NCBI GenBank assembly: GCA_947305035.1
Contig: CAMZCV010000079.1
Span: forward strand, 1 to 5,704
DNA: 5,704 nt
Direction: 5' to 3'
Source of the DNA: an uncultured Coriobacteriales bacterium
GTDB taxonomy: Bacteria; Actinomycetota; Coriobacteriia; Coriobacteriales; Atopobiaceae
Shown: piece by piece, positions 1 to 5,160 of the stretch
Position numbering within the stretch: position 1 is the first letter of the stretch
Layout of the letters: every line of letters begins with the position of its first letter
Translations under genes and position numbers: made by a program
Notes under the pieces: model-generated
The model's database searches: none
What the model was told of the DNA's origin: nothing
The model's input: the letters and a program-made list of their open reading frames with translations, nothing else

Positions 1-66
1 AACACTGATGCGCCAGCCTTCGTGAACGAGCAAATCGAGTCGTTTCTGGAGCGGGTTGCGGGCTAG
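1..66 (+). CDS. C-terminal end of an unidentified protein, possibly alpha/beta hydrolase
   Basis: Frame 1 is open from the window edge to a TAG at 64-66 and reads NTDAPAFVNEQIESFLERVAG. Only 21 residues are visible, so identity is uncertain. The pattern of an acidic/Pro stretch, then F-V-N, then an amphipathic helix ending in F-L-E resembles the last helix of many alpha/beta hydrolases, which follows the catalytic histidine loop. No catalytic residue lies inside the window. No convincing terminator follows: the inverted repeat at 81-131 has a 25-nt loop and no T-run after it. Reading as a real gene end is likely from codon quality; the family guess is weak. Confidence 0.55.
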   Translation, partial: NTDAPAFVNEQIESFLERVAG

Positions 67-80
67 ACTGCCTCTCGGAA

Positions 81-131
81 GTTGAGTGTGTACTTTTTGC
101 TAGCTGCTTTTGATATTTGTACACACTCAAC
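81..131. repeat. Inverted-repeat unit 1 (GTTGAGTGTGTAC arms)
   Basis: GTTGAGTGTGTAC at 81-93 is repeated as its exact reverse complement at 119-131, a perfect 13-bp inverted repeat around a 25-nt T-rich spacer. The same arms recur in the unit at 176-227 with an unrelated spacer. Conservation of the arms but not the spacers points to the arms as the functional part: a protein site, or a REPIN-like pair of short palindromic repeats. It lies between the upstream gene end and the promoter of the CPBP operon. It does not look like a terminator. Confidence 0.85.
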
Positions 132-175
132 AATCGCCATCTTGCGTTTGTCCAGATAACAGATGCAAGCATGTT

Positions 176-227
176 GTTGAGTGTGTATTCGACTCAGAGA
201 ATCCGGACTCGATAATACACACTCAAC
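176..227. repeat. Inverted-repeat unit 2 (GTTGAGTGTGTATT arms)
   Basis: GTTGAGTGTGTATT at 176-189 is matched by its exact reverse complement at 214-227, a perfect 14-bp inverted repeat with a 24-nt spacer. Pairing can continue past a 2-nt bulge (CGA 190-192 with TCG 209-211). The first 12 bases of each arm are identical to those of the unit at 81-131. The two units are centred about 95 bp apart, close to nine helical turns, and both have about 38 bp between half-site centres. A further partial copy, CACTCAAC, occurs at 277-284 just before the -35 box. Confidence 0.85.
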
Positions 228-287
228 GAAATACAGTCCGGAAAACAGTGAATTCTCATCCCACGTACGATTCCTTCACTCAACTGC

Positions 288-315
288 TTGACACCAGCGT
301 TCTAACTGTTATAGT
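288..315 (+). promoter_or_regulatory. Sigma-A type promoter of the CPBP-GntR-DUF1648 operon
   Basis: TTGACA at 288-293 is a perfect -35 hexamer. TATAGT at 310-315 is a five-of-six -10 box, with a 16-bp spacer. Transcription would begin near 322, giving a leader of about 35 nt before the ATG at 357. The surrounding DNA is clearly AT-richer than the genes. The -10 box is embedded in the TAGAAC palindrome, so the promoter is probably repressible. Confidence 0.75.
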
Positions 316-344
316 ACAACTAGAACAAATAGAACAATTAGAAC
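299..344. promoter_or_regulatory. Probable operator: GTTCTA/TAGAAC palindrome plus TAGAAC direct repeats
   Basis: GTTCTA at 299-304 and TAGAAC at 321-326 form the ends of a 28-bp imperfect palindrome (GTTCTA-n2-TGT-n2-T, then its mirror) that spans the -10 box and the expected start point. TAGAAC then recurs at 330-335 and 339-344, giving three direct copies with an exact 9-bp period running up to the ribosome site. YtrA-subfamily GntR regulators usually bind palindromes over their own promoters, and the second gene of this operon is such a regulator, so autoregulation is the natural reading. This is inferred; binding is not shown by the sequence. Confidence 0.6.
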
Positions 345-356
345 TGGAGGTATGTG

Positions 357-1319
357 ATGGAAAAGAAGAGGATCGTCATCTATGTGGCGCTGGCCTACGG
401 ACTCGCATGGGCGCTCTGGTTCGCCGTCGTATACCCGATGGTCAACGGCGGCGGTCTCGGCACGTCGGTGCAGCTCGCCATTGCTGCCGGCATGTTCGCG
501 CCCGCGATTGCGGCTGCCCTCACGCGCCTGATCACGAAGGAGGGCTTCAAGGACGCGTGGATCAAGCCGCGCGCGTTCAAAAAGACCTGGCGCTATTACG
601 TGCTCGCGTGGTTCGGCCCGCTCGTGCTCGTCCTCGCAGGCGCCGCGCTGTACTTCCTGATCAATCCCTCCGACTTCGATCCCTCGATGAGCTACGTCAT
701 CCAGGCCACGCGCGAGCAGGCGAAGGCCATGGGCGTCGAGATGAGCGTCGACGATGAGACCATCCGCCTTTCGCAGATTGCGAGCCTCGCAACCCTGGTA
801 ATCGCCCCGGCGCTCAACGCGGTCACCTGCTTCGGCGAGGAGTGGGGCTGGCGCGGCTACCTGCTGCCCCATCTGCTCGAGCGCTTCTCGGTCATCCCGA
901 CGCTCATCATCTCGGGCATCATCTGGGGCATCTGGCATGCGCCGATCACCGTGCTGGGCCACAACTACGGCATGGGCTATGCGGGCTATCCGTTCACCGG
1001 TATCGCCGCCATGTGCCTGTTTTGCATCGTGCTCGGCGTGTTCATGAGCTACGTTACCCTTCGCACCGGGAGCTGCCTTCCCGCGGTGTTCGCCCACGGC
1101 ATGGTCAACGGCTGCGCTGCCGCCGGCATCATCTTCTCCGCGACGGGCGGCAACCCCTTCGTGGGACCGGCGCCCACGGGCATCCTGGGCGGCGCGTTCT
1201 TCATCGTGGCTGCCATCTTCATGGCCGTCGACCTCGTGCGCAACGGCTGGGTACTGCCCGTAGCAGACAAGCCCGCCAAGTCTGAAAAGCCCCTTGACCC
1301 CAGGGAGGTGCAGGCATGA
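357..1319 (+). CDS. CPBP family intramembrane glutamic endopeptidase (CAAX/Abi type)
   Basis: A 320-residue polytopic membrane protein. The conserved CPBP motifs are present in order: E161-E162-x3-R166 (EEWGWRG), then a WGIWH segment giving H194, then H247-G-M-V-N251. These are the catalytic Glu pair and the His/Asn residues of the Rce1-like Abi fold. Hydrophobic segments lie near 6-28, 38-58, 81-102, 141-157, 181-200, 213-235 and 276-293, with a charged tail. The family includes CAAX-type proteases and bacteriocin self-immunity proteins; the substrate here is unknown. The start was set at the ATG at 357, six bases after GGAGG at 346-350; a GTG one codon earlier would be too close. It is first in an operon and its stop overlaps the next start (ATGA, 1316-1319). 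Family assignment is firm, role is not. Confidence 0.92.
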   Translation: MEKKRIVIYVALAYGLAWALWFAVVYPMVNGGGLGTSVQLAIAAGMFAPAIAAALTRLITKEGFKDAWIKPRAFKKTWRYYVLAWFGPLVLVLAGAALYFLINPSDFDPSMSYVIQATREQAKAMGVEMSVDDETIRLSQIASLATLVIAPALNAVTCFGEEWGWRGYLLPHLLERFSVIPTLIISGIIWGIWHAPITVLGHNYGMGYAGYPFTGIAAMCLFCIVLGVFMSYVTLRTGSCLPAVFAHGMVNGCAAAGIIFSATGGNPFVGPAPTGILGGAFFIVAAIFMAVDLVRNGWVLPVADKPAKSEKPLDPREVQA

Positions 1320-1738
1320 TCCTGTCGATTGATTTCAGCTCCGAGGAGCCCATCTACCTGCAGATCCGCTCGCAGATCGTGCACGCGGTTGCAACAGGCG
1401 AGCTTCAAGCGGGAGATGCGCTCCCCAGCGTGCGCTCGCTCGCAGCAGATCTGGGCGTGAACATGCACACGGTCAACAAGGCCTATGCGGTCCTGCGCGA
1501 CGAGGGCTACGCGACCATGAGGCGCGGCAGCGGCGTTGTGATCGCGGACCGGGCGGCGTCGCTGCCTCCCGAGACCCGCTTGCTCGATCGTGACCGTCTG
1601 GCGGAGGAGCTGCGCCGCCTTGCGCTCGAGCATCGCGCACAGGGTGGTAGCAAGGAGGACTTCGTTTCACTGGCTGCAGCTCAGGCGGCTGCGGCATACG
1701 ATGCAGCGCCCAATGGGTCCGCTGCAGAAAGGGGGTAG
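1316..1738 (+). CDS. GntR family transcriptional regulator, YtrA subfamily
   Basis: A 140-residue protein with an N-terminal GntR winged helix at about residues 10-78. Typical features are EPIYLQIRSQI (helix 1), GELQAGDALPSVRSLA, and the recognition region GVNMHTVNKAYAVLRDEGY, ending in the wing RRGSGVVI. The C-terminal part (about 86-125) is a short helical dimerisation tail, not a ligand-binding FCD, UTRA or aminotransferase domain, which defines the YtrA group. The start is an ATG at 1316 overlapping the CPBP stop, with GGGAGG at 1303-1308 seven bases before it. YtrA-type proteins are usually repressors of their own operon, encoding membrane proteins or ABC exporters, and respond to envelope stress or antibiotics. 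The TAGAAC array at 299-344 is the likely binding site. The inducer cannot be inferred. Confidence 0.93.
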   Translation: MILSIDFSSEEPIYLQIRSQIVHAVATGELQAGDALPSVRSLAADLGVNMHTVNKAYAVLRDEGYATMRRGSGVVIADRAASLPPETRLLDRDRLAEELRRLALEHRAQGGSKEDFVSLAAAQAAAAYDAAPNGSAAERG

Positions 1739-1743
1739 GTGCG

Positions 1744-2874
1744 ATGATTCTGACAATCGTCCTGCTCTGCGTCTTGGTTCTTGCGGTGGATGCGTTCCTG
1801 ATCCTCACGCCGTGGCTCATGCCCGACTCCGAGTGCATGACCGTCACCGTGCCGCATGGCGCGCGCGACAAGGAGCCGCTCAAGGGCATCATGCGCGCCT
1901 ATGCCCTCCGCGCCGCCATCGCATGCGCGGTCTGCGCGATCGCCGCGATTGCCGGGTTCCTGCTGCTCCACATCGACTTCAGCACCGAGCAGGGCGCCGG
2001 CCTGTTCGCCTTCCTGTACACGTTCGCGATGTGCGCGCCCATGGTCGTGTCGTTCATGCTTATGCTGCACTACCGTCGCCAGGTGCAGGAGATCAAGCGC
2101 GAGCAGGGCTGGCGGGCCGAGCACGTGCGCGCGGTGGCATTCGTGGGCAGCGACGAGGACTTCCCGCGCCCCATCTCGGTGTTCTGGAACCTGCTCTACA
2201 TTCCGCTGATCGCCGGCATGGTGGCATTCGCCCTGCTCAACTACGACCGCTTCCCCGACATGATTCCCATGAACATGGACATCAACGGCACGGTGGCCAC
2301 CTACGGTCCCAAGAGCCTGGGCTCGGTGCTCTTCCCCGCCTACGTCTCGTCCTTCATGGGCATCGTCTTCGCGTTCACCCATATCGGTGTCGTCCGCTCC
2401 AAGAAGCCCATCGACCCCGATGCTCCCGCGAGCTCCGCGCTGGCCTATGGCAACTTCGCACGTGCCCAGAGCATCTTCATGCTCGTGGGCGGCCTTGCCC
2501 TGTCCGCCCTGATCGGCGCAGCGTTCTATGCGAGCTCGCTCGGGACCATCTCGATGAGCATTGCCGTGGGGATCATGATGGCCGTTTCGTTCGCCATCGT
2601 GGCTGCCGTGCTGGTGATCTCGGTCAAGATGGGCCAGTCCGGCGCGCGCATCTCCGCCGAGGCTCCCGAGGGCAGCATGGCGCGCGACGATGACGAGCTC
2701 TGGAAGCTGGGCACCTTCTACTGCAACCGCGAGGATCCGAGCGTCTTCGTGCCCAAGCGCTTCGGCGTGGGCTGGACCATCAACATCGCCAACCCGCGGA
2801 CATGGCTCGTCGTCGCGCTGTTCATCGCGGTGACCGTGCTCTTCGTATGGGGTTCGTACAAGATCGCCGGATAG
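1744..2874 (+). CDS. DUF1648 and DUF5808 domain membrane protein (SdpI-like)
   Basis: A 376-residue membrane protein with about eight hydrophobic helices near 3-25, 56-78, 86-108, 146-167, 196-215, 243-263, 270-294 and 353-371. A DUF1648 motif follows helix 4: YDRFPDMIPMNMDINGTVATYG (168-188, read as two parts YDRFPDMIP and NMDINGTVATYG). DUF1648 occurs in SdpI, the immunity and signalling protein for the Bacillus SDP toxin. Near the C-terminus, residues 317-351 (DELWKLGTFYCN, then FVPKRFGVGWTINIANP) match DUF5808, a short module found at the end of similar proteins. AAAGGGGG at 1728-1735 sits eight bases before the ATG; the gap from the regulator stop is five bases, so the genes are co-transcribed. 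A sensor or immunity role is inferred from SdpI. No terminator is visible before the convergent gene 18 bp away. Confidence 0.85.
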   Translation: MILTIVLLCVLVLAVDAFLILTPWLMPDSECMTVTVPHGARDKEPLKGIMRAYALRAAIACAVCAIAAIAGFLLLHIDFSTEQGAGLFAFLYTFAMCAPMVVSFMLMLHYRRQVQEIKREQGWRAEHVRAVAFVGSDEDFPRPISVFWNLLYIPLIAGMVAFALLNYDRFPDMIPMNMDINGTVATYGPKSLGSVLFPAYVSSFMGIVFAFTHIGVVRSKKPIDPDAPASSALAYGNFARAQSIFMLVGGLALSALIGAAFYASSLGTISMSIAVGIMMAVSFAIVAAVLVISVKMGQSGARISAEAPEGSMARDDDELWKLGTFYCNREDPSVFVPKRFGVGWTINIANPRTWLVVALFIAVTVLFVWGSYKIAG

Positions 2875-2892
2875 CAGCCTGAGGGGGGACGG

Positions 2893-3804
2893 CTAGAGGT
2901 ACTTCTTCCAGTCGTCCTCTTCCTCCTCGGCTTGCTCCTCGACGCGCACGCGCGCCTTCTGGACAGGCTTGGTGTACGGCTCGTCATTGACCTGCGGGAA
3001 CTTGGCGAAGGCATGCTCGAACTTGGCGAGGTTCTCGTCGAAGCGGCCACGCGGGATGGCGAAGGTGATCTGCTCGGCCACGTGCGTGCCGCCTGCGAGC
3101 TCCTCGACGAAGAGCGGGGCAACCACCGAGGCGTCCCAGCCAAACGCGCCGCAGCCGAAGGCGCCCAGGACGAGCTTCTTGTGGCCCAGGTCGTCGGCGA
3201 TCGCCATCACGAAGCGGATGCGCTCGCGCATGGCGGCGATAAGGGCGTCGTCCTTCACCTTGTAATTCTCGCGGGCGCGGGCCGCAAAGGGCGCCGCTAC
3301 CACGATAACGTCGGCATAGCTGTGATAGCCCTCGCGCTCGAAGCGCACCTTGGGAGCCACGAGGCCGCGGTTGCGGTAGAGCTCGCAGTTGATGTTGCGG
3401 CTGCGGTTGGCCGCATACCAGGCCTTCTGCTCGCGCAGCACGTTGTAGAGCGTGGACTCGGAGCAGATTGCCTCCTCCTGGGCCCATGCGCCGCGGGCAT
3501 AGCCGCCGCCGGGGCTTACGAACGAGGCGAAGTCCAGAAGCGCCAGATCGCAGGCGCTGGCGAGTCCGCGGCCCTGCTCGAGCACGGCCGACGCGGAGTC
3601 CTGGTCGACCACGCGCACGGTGGGCATGCAGCCGGCAGCCTTGACCTCGGGCGTTCCGTCGTACACCTTGAGCTCCGCGAGCGTGCGCTTGATATCTGCG
3701 GCGAAGCGCCTGTCCATCTCGGCGATATGCGCCTGTGCGGCTTCCTCGCGGCTGTTCCTGCGGTCGCTGCGGTCGGTACGTGCCCTGCCCTTGTCGAATG
3801 CCAT
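2893..3804 (-). CDS. TIGR02452/DUF2263 family poly(ADP-ribose) glycohydrolase-like macrodomain protein
   Basis: A 303-residue soluble protein. The bacterial-type PARG signature GGG-X6-8-QEE is intact as G99-G101, seven residues, then Q109-E110-E111 (PGGGYARGAWAQEE); the two Glu form the catalytic pair that hydrolyses ADP-ribose bonds. A second macrodomain phosphate loop is seen at LGAFGCGAFG (213-222). An N-terminal charged helical region (10-50) and the VAAPF strand near 169-173 also fit the TIGR02452 layout. After the domain (about 272-303) comes a linker and an acidic tail, EEQAEEEEDD, ending WKKYL. The likely reaction is removal of ADP-ribose from proteins or nucleic acids, or related NAD metabolite turnover; no ADP-ribosyltransferase is encoded nearby. 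The ATG at 3804 has GGAGGG on the reverse strand at 3815-3810, five bases away. A weak -10-like TATCAT lies at 3848-3843 without a clear -35. Confidence 0.9.
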   Translation of the reverse strand: MAFDKGRARTDRSDRRNSREEAAQAHIAEMDRRFAADIKRTLAELKVYDGTPEVKAAGCMPTVRVVDQDSASAVLEQGRGLASACDLALLDFASFVSPGGGYARGAWAQEEAICSESTLYNVLREQKAWYAANRSRNINCELYRNRGLVAPKVRFEREGYHSYADVIVVAAPFAARARENYKVKDDALIAAMRERIRFVMAIADDLGHKKLVLGAFGCGAFGWDASVVAPLFVEELAGGTHVAEQITFAIPRGRFDENLAKFEHAFAKFPQVNDEPYTKPVQKARVRVEEQAEEEEDDWKKYL

Positions 3805-3932
3805 GCTATCCCTCCATGCGCGAAACGGTTGAGTTGCTACCGATGATACATGCTCGCGCCGACGAATGGGATGAGATGCGGTGTTAGGATTGTTTGAGCT
3901 GGGCTGAAGAGGTGATATTTGATGCTATGGGA

Positions 3933-4087
3933 CACGAAAACCCGCTGACGTATCAGCCTTGCGGCGCAGAGCCCTCTTCGATGCAATTTTGATTCATCAA
4001 TCGGATTGTTTTCGTATCTTTTATACATACGAGAATTGCCGAAAAGGGTCTGGAGGCGAATTCCTGATACGCCAGCGGGTTTTTGTG
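3933..4087. repeat. About 155-bp imperfect palindrome with 24-bp terminal inverted repeats
   Basis: The outer arms are 3933-3956 and 4064-4087, matching in 22 of 24 positions (core CCCGCTGACGTATCAG against CTGATACGCCAGCGGG; both differences are C/T transitions). After an internal loop, pairing resumes: CAGA 3967-3970 with TCTG 4049-4052, CCCT 3972-3975 with AGGG 4045-4048, TTCG 3977-3980 with CGAA 4040-4043, GCAATT 3983-3988 with AATTGC 4034-4039. The apex holds a TCGTAT/ATACGA hairpin (4012-4017 with 4027-4032). The plus strand ends in T5 (4080-4084) and the minus strand in T4, so either transcript could terminate here. It could be a MITE-like element or a structured RNA. No target-site duplication or clear promoter was found. 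Confidence 0.6.
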
Positions 4088-4115
4088 GTCGGTTGCAAAA
4101 CGATAGGGCGCTATC

Positions 4116-4207
4116 CACCTCCCCAGAGCGCCAAACCGCCGATGGCAAGCGAGAAATGCATGGTTTGACGGCTATACTCGGAAGCATGGAATCCATCTGG
4201 GGAGGTG
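4116..4207 (+). promoter_or_regulatory. Possible anti-Shine-Dalgarno switch for the GNAT-cupin operon
   Basis: CACCTCCCCAGA at 4116-4127 is exactly complementary over 12 nt to TCTGGGGAGGTG at 4196-4207, the ribosome site of the acetyltransferase gene. If transcription starts upstream of 4116, pairing would mask the site across a 68-nt loop. The anti-SD lies within the loop and 3' arm of an alternative stem (GGCGCT 4107-4112 with AGCGCC 4127-4132), so most of it could instead form a loop-SD pseudoknot. If transcription starts near 4185, the two arms would instead be DNA sites flanking the promoter. The complementarity is seen; the role is inferred. Confidence 0.4.
4173..4178 (+). promoter_or_regulatory. 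Weak candidate -10 box upstream of the GNAT gene
   Basis: TATACT matches the -10 consensus in five of six positions and lies 33 bp before the GTG start. No acceptable -35 is found 15-18 bp upstream; the TTGACG at 4165-4170 is only two bases away and cannot pair with it, and has no good -10 of its own at normal spacing. It is offered because no better forward promoter was seen between 3850 and 4210. Confidence 0.3.
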
Positions 4208-4210
4208 CCT

Positions 4211-4783
4211 GTGAAGCTGTTCGATGAGATGCCCTACATCGAGGGCGAGCATCTCATCCTGCGAGAGATGCATCCGTCCGACGCGCCCGCGCTCGACGAG
4301 CTCTCGCACAGCGAGGCCGTGTACCGCTATCTCCCTACGTTCCTCTACGAGCAGAGCTACGATGACGCCGCGACCGCGATCGAGCACATGCGCGAGGAGT
4401 GCTTCGACACCAAGGAATCGATCCTGCTTACCATCTGCCCATGCGAGGCTCCCGAGCAGATGGTGGGCATCGCCGAGATCTACGCGTTCGAGGAGCGCAA
4501 GCCCAAGATGTCCATCGGCTACCGCATCCTCGAGCGGTACTGGGGCCGTGGCATCGCAACCGAGACGGCGGGTCTGCTCAAGCGCTACCTTCTCGAAGAG
4601 GTTGGCGCCCGCACCATCACCGCGCACGTGATGGTGGAGAACGAGCCGTCCGCACGCGCGCTCGCAAAGAACGGCTTCGTGAACCTCTATTCCAACTGCG
4701 TGGAGGATTGGGGCTTCGAAGAGCCGGTGCTCGTGGATAAATACGTGTTCAAGCGCCGCTGGATCGACGGCGGTGTGAGCTGA
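4211..4783 (+). CDS. GNAT family N-acetyltransferase, RimJ/RimL type
   Basis: A 190-residue protein. It opens with the strand EGEHLILREMHPSDAPAL (11-28), typical of the RimJ/RimL (Acetyltransf_3) branch, where the first beta strand is followed by an Asp-rich turn. The acetyl-CoA pyrophosphate loop is clear at R109-Y-W-G-R-G-I-A-T117, preceded by the strand MSIGYRIL and followed by the helix ETAGLLKRYLLEE. N144 and the segment NEPSARALAKNGFV (144-157) form the usual C-terminal motif. It probably acetylates an amine on a protein N-terminus or small molecule; the acceptor is not predictable. The start chosen is the GTG at 4211, five bases after GGGGAGG (4199-4205); the in-frame GTG at 4205 overlaps that site and ATG at 4229 is too distant. 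It leads a two-gene unit with the cupin, 19 bp downstream. Confidence 0.88.
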   Translation: MKLFDEMPYIEGEHLILREMHPSDAPALDELSHSEAVYRYLPTFLYEQSYDDAATAIEHMREECFDTKESILLTICPCEAPEQMVGIAEIYAFEERKPKMSIGYRILERYWGRGIATETAGLLKRYLLEEVGARTITAHVMVENEPSARALAKNGFVNLYSNCVEDWGFEEPVLVDKYVFKRRWIDGGVS

Positions 4784-4801
4784 TCAGGAGAGGAGACCTG
4801 A
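4784..4801 (+). promoter_or_regulatory. Ribosome site of the cupin gene inside a small hairpin loop
   Basis: TCAGG at 4784-4788 pairs with CCTGA at 4797-4801, placing the purine-rich AGAGGAGA ribosome site in an 8-nt loop, one base before the ATG at 4803. The upstream stop codon TGA (4781-4783) abuts the hairpin. A five-pair stem is weak, and presentation of the site in a loop would keep it accessible. It supports the 4803 start and translation linked to the acetyltransferase gene. Confidence 0.4.
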
Positions 4802-4802
4802 G

Positions 4803-5150
4803 ATGATCCGCACGAAGGAAGACCAGGCCATCGAGTTCAAGTGCATCCGCGGCGGCAACGGCGAGGTTGAGATGCACAAGATCTGCGAGAGCGTCGACGA
4901 GCTCTACGGCAAGGGGCGCCTCTTCAACCACATGATCCTCGCTCCCGGCAACACCATCGGCGAGCACACGCACGAGGGCGACAACGAGGTGTTCTACTTC
5001 CTCGCAGGCACCGGCGAGTACAACGACAACGGCACGATCGTGCAGGTCAAGCCCGGCGACACCACCATCTGCAGCGATGGCGAGCTGCACGGCCTCAAGA
5101 ACACGGGAGACGTGCCGCTGGAGTTCATCGCGCTGATCCTCTATTCGTAG
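4803..5150 (+). CDS. Single-domain cupin (Cupin_2) protein
   Basis: A 115-residue small beta-barrel protein. Cupin motif 1 is seen as PGNTIGEHTHEGDNEVFYFLAG: the metal ligands are H55 and H57 (EHTHEGDNE) with E62, followed by G69. Motif 2 is PGDTTICSDGELHGLKN with H96 as the fourth ligand and the closing N100. All four canonical ligands are therefore present, so a divalent metal is expected. Length is normal for a one-domain cupin without a fused DNA-binding domain. Such proteins include isomerases, dioxygenases and small-molecule binding proteins, and the specific activity cannot be read from sequence. It is the second gene after the GNAT and is probably co-transcribed. A 10-bp gap separates it from the convergent hydrolase gene, with no convincing terminator. 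Confidence 0.9.
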   Translation: MIRTKEDQAIEFKCIRGGNGEVEMHKICESVDELYGKGRLFNHMILAPGNTIGEHTHEGDNEVFYFLAGTGEYNDNGTIVQVKPGDTTICSDGELHGLKNTGDVPLEFIALILYS

Positions 5151-5160
5151 GAGCAGCCGC

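Larger units (their letters stand above)
3805..4210. other. 406-bp divergent intergenic region with structured DNA
   Basis: This gap separates the reverse PARG gene from the forward GNAT gene and is AT-richer than both. It holds a long imperfect palindrome (3933-4087), a compact hairpin GATAG-GGCG-CTATC (4102-4115), an overlapping alternative stem GGCGCT/AGCGCC (4107-4112 with 4127-4132), a 12-nt element complementary to the downstream ribosome site, and a -10-like TATACT (4173-4178). No credible protein is encoded: open frames here are short, lack ribosome sites and share residues only because of the inverted repeat. No tRNA or known riboswitch was recognised. Confidence 0.7.

Noticed and set aside
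81..131. Inverted repeat as a Rho-independent terminator of the left-edge gene
   Set aside because: The loop is 25 nt and no T-run follows the second arm; the same arms recur 95 bp downstream, which fits a repeat or operator better.
110..757. 215-residue open frame starting inside the repeats
   Set aside because: It overlaps the CPBP gene out of frame, has no ribosome site and becomes Arg/His-rich, typical of a shadow of a GC-rich gene.
309..1097. 262-residue reverse open frame
   Set aside because: Antisense to the CPBP gene, whose catalytic motifs are intact in the forward frame; composition is Arg/Ala/His-rich without recognisable domains.
2876..2894. AGCC/GGCT hairpin between the convergent genes as a terminator
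   Set aside because: Only four base pairs and no T-run on either strand.
2932..3846. 304-residue forward open frame
   Set aside because: Antisense shadow of the PARG-like gene; no ribosome site and no domain resemblance, while the reverse frame carries the GGG-X7-QEE motif.
3837..4196. 119-residue reverse open frame, and a 69-residue forward one at 3959-4168
   Set aside because: Both contain LIRQRVFV only because the inverted repeat arms are read in matching frames; no ribosome sites and no domain resemblance.
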